From positions 62,001 to 126,000 of the forward strand of contig NZ_JAZAQL010000001.1 in NCBI RefSeq assembly GCF_037081675.1: 64,000 nt of DNA. Reading direction: 5' to 3'. A model generated the notes under the pieces. It was not told the origin of the DNA, searched no databases, and saw nothing but the letters and a program-made list of their open reading frames with translations. Positions 60,411-64,000 of the stretch are shown one piece after another (the stretch's first letter is position 1; each line of letters begins with the position of its first letter). A program made the position numbers and the translations under genes. This DNA comes from Halorubellus litoreus (GTDB taxonomy: Archaea; Halobacteriota; Halobacteria; Halobacteriales; Natrialbaceae).

Positions 60411-61289
60411 TCAGGCCGCGCGCGCGGCGAGCGCACCAGTCGACCCGTCGACGTCCGGTGCCGCGACCGACGCGGTACCGTCGCCCGCGTCACTCGCGGA
60501 CACCGACGAACTCGAGTTCCCGTCCGGGTTCCACTCGCAGGTCTCCTCCTGCGCGTTCCAGGTCTTGTTCGTCGTCTCCGCACAGATAGCGGATATCTCG
60601 TCGAGCATCGCCTGCCGGTCCTCCACGACCTGCACCTCGAACATCATCCCGGAGTGCCCGGTCCCACAGTACTCCGCGCAGTACCCCTGGTAGGTCCCCG
60701 TCTGCGTCGCCGTCGTCTTCATCCACGCGACCTTCCCGGGGACGGCGTCGTGCTTCAGGCCGAGCGACGGCACGTGGAACGCGTGCAGCCAGTCGTCGGT
60801 TGTCAGACTGAAGTACGTCGCCTGTCCCTTCGCGAGGTAGAGGGGCTGCTGGGTGGCGTCCGTCGTCACGTTGTACTCGGGGTAACTGAACGTCCACCCG
60901 TACCGGTACGCGGTGACGTTCACCTGCTCCTCGGTGTCAGCCGATATCTCGGGGTCGTCGGGCGTGATGACGGAGTCGTCCGCCATCGTGATGCTCGCGG
61001 AGATACCGACGAACAGGAGGACCGCGGCGGTCGCGATCGTCCACGTGATCTCCAGGCGGCGGTTCTCTCGCGTCGGCTTCGCCTCGTCCTGGTCCTTGTA
61101 CTTGAATACCGTGTAGATGAGGACCGCTTCGACGAGGACGGTGATCGGGATGGCGACGACGAGGAGTTTCTCGTTGAGGCTCGTGATAGCCGCGTCCGAA
61201 CTCGACGCCTGCGCCGCGACGGGCTGGGCGGCGAGCGCGAGGCCGGCGAGGGCGGCGAGCAGCCTCGATGTGATCCGCTCTCTATCCAT
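60411..61289 (-). CDS. coxB: Haem-copper oxidase subunit II
   Basis: The 292-residue protein has a signal sequence (to about residue 26), two transmembrane helices (about 45-65 and 83-105) and a CuA domain with HVPSLGLKHD, then CAEYCGTGHSGMMF, which supply the His, Cys, Glu and Met ligands of the binuclear copper centre. It takes electrons from a copper protein such as halocyanin. The C terminus is a Ser/Ala/Asp-rich tail. ATG 61289 is followed by MDRERITSRLLAALAG; the longer frame overlaps the divergent promoter. Confidence 0.94.
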   Translation of the reverse strand: MDRERITSRLLAALAGLALAAQPVAAQASSSDAAITSLNEKLLVVAIPITVLVEAVLIYTVFKYKDQDEAKPTRENRRLEITWTIATAAVLLFVGISASITMADDSVITPDDPEISADTEEQVNVTAYRYGWTFSYPEYNVTTDATQQPLYLAKGQATYFSLTTDDWLHAFHVPSLGLKHDAVPGKVAWMKTTATQTGTYQGYCAEYCGTGHSGMMFEVQVVEDRQAMLDEISAICAETTNKTWNAQEETCEWNPDGNSSSSVSASDAGDGTASVAAPDVDGSTGALAARAA

Positions 61290-61315
61290 GTATACCGGTG
61301 CTTTGGATTTCGGGG

Positions 61316-61368
61316 TTAAATATGTGGCTAATGCCCCCCGAGGGGGCGAAAGCGGCGGGTTGAAATAC
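61316..61368. promoter_or_regulatory. Divergent promoters of coxB and ctaAB
   Basis: On the minus strand ATATTTAA (61316-61323) lies 27-34 bases before coxB. On the plus strand TGAAATAC (61361-61368) lies 23-30 bases before the ctaAB GTG. A hairpin GCCCCC-CGA-GGGGGC (61333-61347) stands between them and could coordinate the two units. Confidence 0.55.
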
Positions 61369-61390
61369 GCGGAGTCCGACTGTTCGGCTA

Positions 61391-62830
61391 GTGACTCGAC
61401 GGTATCCGACACCGGTCGGTTCGCACGGCCGGTTCAGTGGGTTGCTCGCCGCGACCGCGATCGGCGTGTATCTGCTGGTTGTCGTGGGGGCGACGACGAC
61501 GCTGACGGACGCGGCGGCGTCGTGCCCGACGTGGCCGGCGTGTAACGGCCAGTTCCTGCCGTCGTTCTCGGACCCGCTGCTGGTGGTGGCGTGGGGGCAT
61601 CGCGTCGTCGCGCTCGTCGTCGCCGCGCTGGTGGTTGCGTCCGCTGTGGTCGCGTGGGTGGGCGAGGCGACGACTCGCGTCCGCGCGCTCCTGTCGGTTG
61701 CCGCGGTGACGTACCTCGTGCAGGTCGGAGTCGGTGCGGTGGCGGCGACGTCGGGGACGCCGACGACGCTGTCGGCGGTCCACCTCGTGCTGGGCGTGTT
61801 CATCTTCGGGGTCGTCATGCTCGCGCTCTCGTGGACGTTGGAGACGGAGACGGCGAGCGACGACGACTGGGAGGCGATGGACGACCCCGAGCCCGTCGCG
61901 GTCGACGACGGTGACCGTCCGCCGGTGCCGTCGGCGTTCGTGGCGCGCGCGAAAGCGACTGTCCTGGCGTACGTTCGGATGACGAAGCCGCGACTGATGT
62001 GGTTGCTGTGTCTCGTCGCGGCCGCGGGGATGGCGCTCGGGTCGACCGTCGAGGGGGCGGCGGGCGGGAGTGCACTGACCGTGGAGACGGTGCTGTTCAC
62101 GCTCGGCGGTGGCGTGCTCTCCATCGGGTCGTCGGGGACGTTCAATCACGTCCTGGAGCGCGACGTCGACGAGAAGATGGAGCGCACCGCGGACCGCCCG
62201 CTCGCCGCCGACCTGATTCCGGTGTCGCACGCGCTCGCGTTCGGCGTCGTGCTCGGGGTGGCGTCACTCGCGTTGTTCGCGAGCGTGAACCTCCTCGTCG
62301 CCGTCCTCGGGTTGACCGCGATCGTGTTCTACAGTATCGTGTACACGCTCGTCCTGAAACCGAACTTCGTGTCGAACACGGTCATCGGTGGGGCCGCGGG
62401 CGCGCTCCCGGCGCTCATCGGGTGGGCGGCGGTGACGGGCGGCCTCGGGATTCCGGGCGTGATGCTCGCGGTCGTCATCTTCCTGTGGACGCCCGCGCAC
62501 TTCTACAACCTCGCGCTGGCGTACAAGGAGGATTACGCCCGCGGCGGGTTCCCGATGATGCCGGTCGTGGAGGGCGAGGCGCCGACGCGCAAGCACATCC
62601 TCTGGTACATCGCGGCGACGCTCGTGAGCGCGGGCGTGCTCGCGGTCGTCGCGGACCTCGGGCTCCTGTACGCGGTGACGAGTGCGACGCTCGGCGGCGT
62701 CTTCGTGTACTTCGCGGTCCAACTGCACTACGAGCAGTCGGAGGCGGCGGCGTTCCGGGCGTTCCACGCGTCGAACGCGTACCTCGGCGCGCTCCTGCTC
62801 GCCGTGGTCGTGGATGCGCTGGTGCTGTAA
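61391..62830 (+). CDS. ctaB: Fused haem A synthase-like and haem O synthase (CtaA-CtaB)
   Basis: The 479-residue membrane protein joins a half-size CtaA/Cox15-like domain (about 15-160; haem-ligand His in WGHRVVAL and SAVHLVLG) to a full UbiA-type haem O synthase (about 195-479), with KPRLMWLLC and NHVLERDVDEKMERTADRPLA, the Asp-rich prenyl-diphosphate motif, and a second motif YKEDYARGG. It should farnesylate haem B for the oxidase encoded nearby. A full CtaA has eight helices; only about four are present here, so the CtaA part may form a dimer. The start is GTG 61391. Confidence 0.9.
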   Translation: MTRRYPTPVGSHGRFSGLLAATAIGVYLLVVVGATTTLTDAAASCPTWPACNGQFLPSFSDPLLVVAWGHRVVALVVAALVVASAVVAWVGEATTRVRALLSVAAVTYLVQVGVGAVAATSGTPTTLSAVHLVLGVFIFGVVMLALSWTLETETASDDDWEAMDDPEPVAVDDGDRPPVPSAFVARAKATVLAYVRMTKPRLMWLLCLVAAAGMALGSTVEGAAGGSALTVETVLFTLGGGVLSIGSSGTFNHVLERDVDEKMERTADRPLAADLIPVSHALAFGVVLGVASLALFASVNLLVAVLGLTAIVFYSIVYTLVLKPNFVSNTVIGGAAGALPALIGWAAVTGGLGIPGVMLAVVIFLWTPAHFYNLALAYKEDYARGGFPMMPVVEGEAPTRKHILWYIAATLVSAGVLAVVADLGLLYAVTSATLGGVFVYFAVQLHYEQSEAAAFRAFHASNAYLGALLLAVVVDALVL

Positions 62831-62831
62831 G

Positions 62832-62885
62832 ATGACGCGGCTCGTTCCGGGAACCGACCGGTGGCGACGCCGGCGAGGGCGATGA
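62832..62885 (+). other. Mini-ORF between ctaAB and the next gene
   Basis: An 17-codon frame (MTRLVPGTDRWRRRRGR) starts one base after the ctaAB stop codon and its TGA overlaps the next ATG (62882). It could couple translation of the two genes. The basic sequence argues against a functional peptide. Confidence 0.3.
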
Positions 62886-63559
62886 ACGCCGAGCGCGTCG
62901 CTCGGGTCCTGCCGGGTATCCGGGGGTTGTCCCTCGGGCTGGCGGTCGTCACCGCGGAGGTGCTCGTGTTGGGGCTGCATCTCGCGTCGTCCACGGCGAC
63001 CTATACTGACCCGCTCGCGCTCGCGTACCCGTTCGTCTGGGTGAACGCCGCGTTGCTCGGGGTGTGGTTCGCGGACGTCCCGGATGCTGTCGGTCGTCGA
63101 CGACTCGCCGCGGGCGTGGTCGCGGGCGGCTACCTCCTCGTGCTCGCGTACTTCGGTGGCGTGCTCTCCCCGGGATACGGCCTCGTCGGTGGCGCGGACA
63201 CGGCGTCGCCGGGCTGGTACGTCTCCTCGGGGCTGCCGCCGGGGTACGGGCCGGCGGCGGTGTACGAGAGCGCGCTCGCGACCGTCGTTCTCGTACCGTA
63301 CAAGCTCGCGGGGTACGCGACGCTCGCGTACCTCGTGTACGGGACCGTCGTCGATGCCGTCCGTACCGGCGTCGCGGGCGTTCTCGGGCTGCTGTCGTGC
63401 GTGTCGTGCTCGTGGCCGGTGCTCGCGGCGCTCGTCTCCGGGGTCGCCGGGAGCGGGTCCGCGGTCGCTGCGGCGACGATGGACCAGTCGCTGGGGTTGT
63501 CGACGGTCGTGTTCGTCGTCACGGTCGCGCTCCTGGCGTGGCGGCCGACGTTCGGGTGA
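62882..63559 (+). CDS. Polytopic membrane protein next to haem genes
   Basis: The 225-residue protein has about six transmembrane helices, with a loop LSPGYGLVGGADTASPGWYV and a CVSCSWPVLAAL helix containing two cysteines spaced like a metal or redox site. I recall similar proteins beside haloarchaeal ctaB genes (DUF7546-like, from memory). It probably belongs to oxidase or haem biogenesis on the strength of position. The start at ATG 62882 overlaps the mini-ORF stop. Confidence 0.75.
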   Translation: MNAERVARVLPGIRGLSLGLAVVTAEVLVLGLHLASSTATYTDPLALAYPFVWVNAALLGVWFADVPDAVGRRRLAAGVVAGGYLLVLAYFGGVLSPGYGLVGGADTASPGWYVSSGLPPGYGPAAVYESALATVVLVPYKLAGYATLAYLVYGTVVDAVRTGVAGVLGLLSCVSCSWPVLAALVSGVAGSGSAVAAATMDQSLGLSTVVFVVTVALLAWRPTFG

Positions 63560-63680
63560 CCGGGCGAGCGGCCAGTCGGGACGAACGCCCAGGTGCCGTG
63601 TCCGCGCGCGCTCGCGGAGGGTGGCGAATGTTGACAGCGTCCGTCATGCTTAGGTGTCGTGGTCGCTTTCGCCGCAGTAC

Positions 63681-63725
63681 ATGGTCGCACAGACGATGGA
63701 TCGAGTTCCACACGAGCAGTTCTAG
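63681..63725 (+). other. Possible 14-codon leader ORF
   Basis: MVAQTMDRVPHEQF then TAG lies 31 bases before the GTG of the last gene. A TATA-like CTTAGG lies about 30 bases upstream of its ATG, so this could be the leaderless first frame of the message. It might also be chance. Confidence 0.3.
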
Positions 63726-63755
63726 AACGATTCTCCTGACTGGAGGTGAGCGGAC

Positions 63756-64000
63756 GTGTCGGTGACCGAGACCACCGAGCGACGGCTGTCTCGGACCGGC
63801 GTGGACGCGCTGGCGGTCAAGCCCGCGGAGTGCGACGTCTCGCGCGCACTCGACGTGGACGTCGACGCGGTGACGGTAGACTACGAGGGCCGCGAGCACG
63901 TGCCCGATGCGAGCGTGCTCCGCGAGCTCGCGGACGCGAAGACGCTGCGGGTGACGACGCCGGTTCGCGCGAGCGGGTTCGACCCGACGGGCGATAGCTC
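63756..64000 (+). CDS. Conserved haloarchaeal protein, 3' truncated by window edge
   Basis: The frame starts at GTG 63756 with a strong ribosome-binding site GGAGGTGA 6 bases upstream and runs to the window end without a stop. It begins MSVTETTERRLSRTGVDAL and includes VKPAECDVSRALDVDVDAV, then YEGREHVPDASVLRELAD. I recall a haloarchaeal family with such a start (DUF7388-like), from memory. The visible 81 residues give no motif. The function is unknown. Confidence 0.65.
   Translation, partial: MSVTETTERRLSRTGVDALAVKPAECDVSRALDVDVDAVTVDYEGREHVPDASVLRELADAKTLRVTTPVRASGFDPTGDS

Noticed and set aside
1..64000. CRISPR arrays, insertion sequences and integrase sites
   Set aside because: No regularly spaced repeats, transposase motifs or tRNA-flanked direct repeats were seen. 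The repeats at 22825-22916 and 43716-43802 are short tandem or coding repeats.

Overview
The window comes from a haloarchaeon (class Halobacteria). The DNA is very GC-rich, almost every protein is loaded with Asp and Glu, many genes start without a Shine-Dalgarno site about 25-35 bases after an AT-rich TATA box, and the gene set is archaeal: L37Ae, RpoP, Pcc1, prefoldin beta, PAN, Mre11-Rad50, family B DNA polymerase, a stand-alone GMP synthase glutaminase subunit, GfcR and Tat-type lipoproteins. No tRNA, rRNA, insertion sequence, integrase or CRISPR array was recognised.

Layout. 1-4.9 kb: the end of an ABC-2 permease, a TetR regulator, purB and a fused purN-purH. 4.9-9.7 kb: three related Tat lipoproteins in tandem, two poorly known proteins and a fourth lipoprotein. 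9.8-15.4 kb: a FolC-FolP fusion, a lipoprotein and two tandem PP-loop (PAPS reductase/CysD-like) paralogues. 15.4-23.3 kb: a RiPP gene cluster (below). 23.5-30.6 kb: membrane proteins, an aldo/keto reductase, a TRAM protein, a transglutaminase-like protein and a glucose dehydrogenase-gfcR operon. 30.9-42.4 kb: housekeeping genes. 42.5-50.8 kb: mre11-rad50, small proteins and polB. 51.0-56.2 kb: sufCBD, a HIT protein, and a ferritin-like protein coupled to a DtxR-type regulator. 57.0-62.8 kb: haem-copper oxidase subunits II and III and a CtaA-CtaB fusion. Oxidase subunit I is not in the window.

Most interesting system. Bases 15442-23240 hold what looks like a complete streptolysin S-type thiazole/oxazole-modified peptide (TOMM) locus. 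It has a SagB-like dehydrogenase, an E1-like SagC-type cyclodehydratase partner with zinc cysteines, a YcaO cyclodehydratase ending in the PxPxP motif typical of azoline-forming YcaOs, a CPBP (SagE-like) membrane protease with its full active site, an ABC exporter, and an alpha/beta hydrolase of the BAAT type. Upstream of sagB, on the same strand, is a 39-codon gene short enough to be missed by ordinary gene calling. It encodes a short leader ending in Gly-Gly, then a 16-residue core in which 13 residues are Cys, Ser or Thr (7 Cys). It has its own TATA box, and a perfect inverted repeat that could be an operator lies between the box and the start codon. The product is inferred to be a haloarchaeal heterocyclised toxin or bacteriocin.

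Other points of note: a patch of foreign-looking codon use in polB running exactly between the two classical polymerase intein sites; a 16-base AT-rich element repeated identically just before two unrelated start codons 20 kb apart; a chain of overlapping mini-ORFs leading into sagB; and several gene fusions (PurN-PurH, FolC-FolP, CtaA-CtaB).
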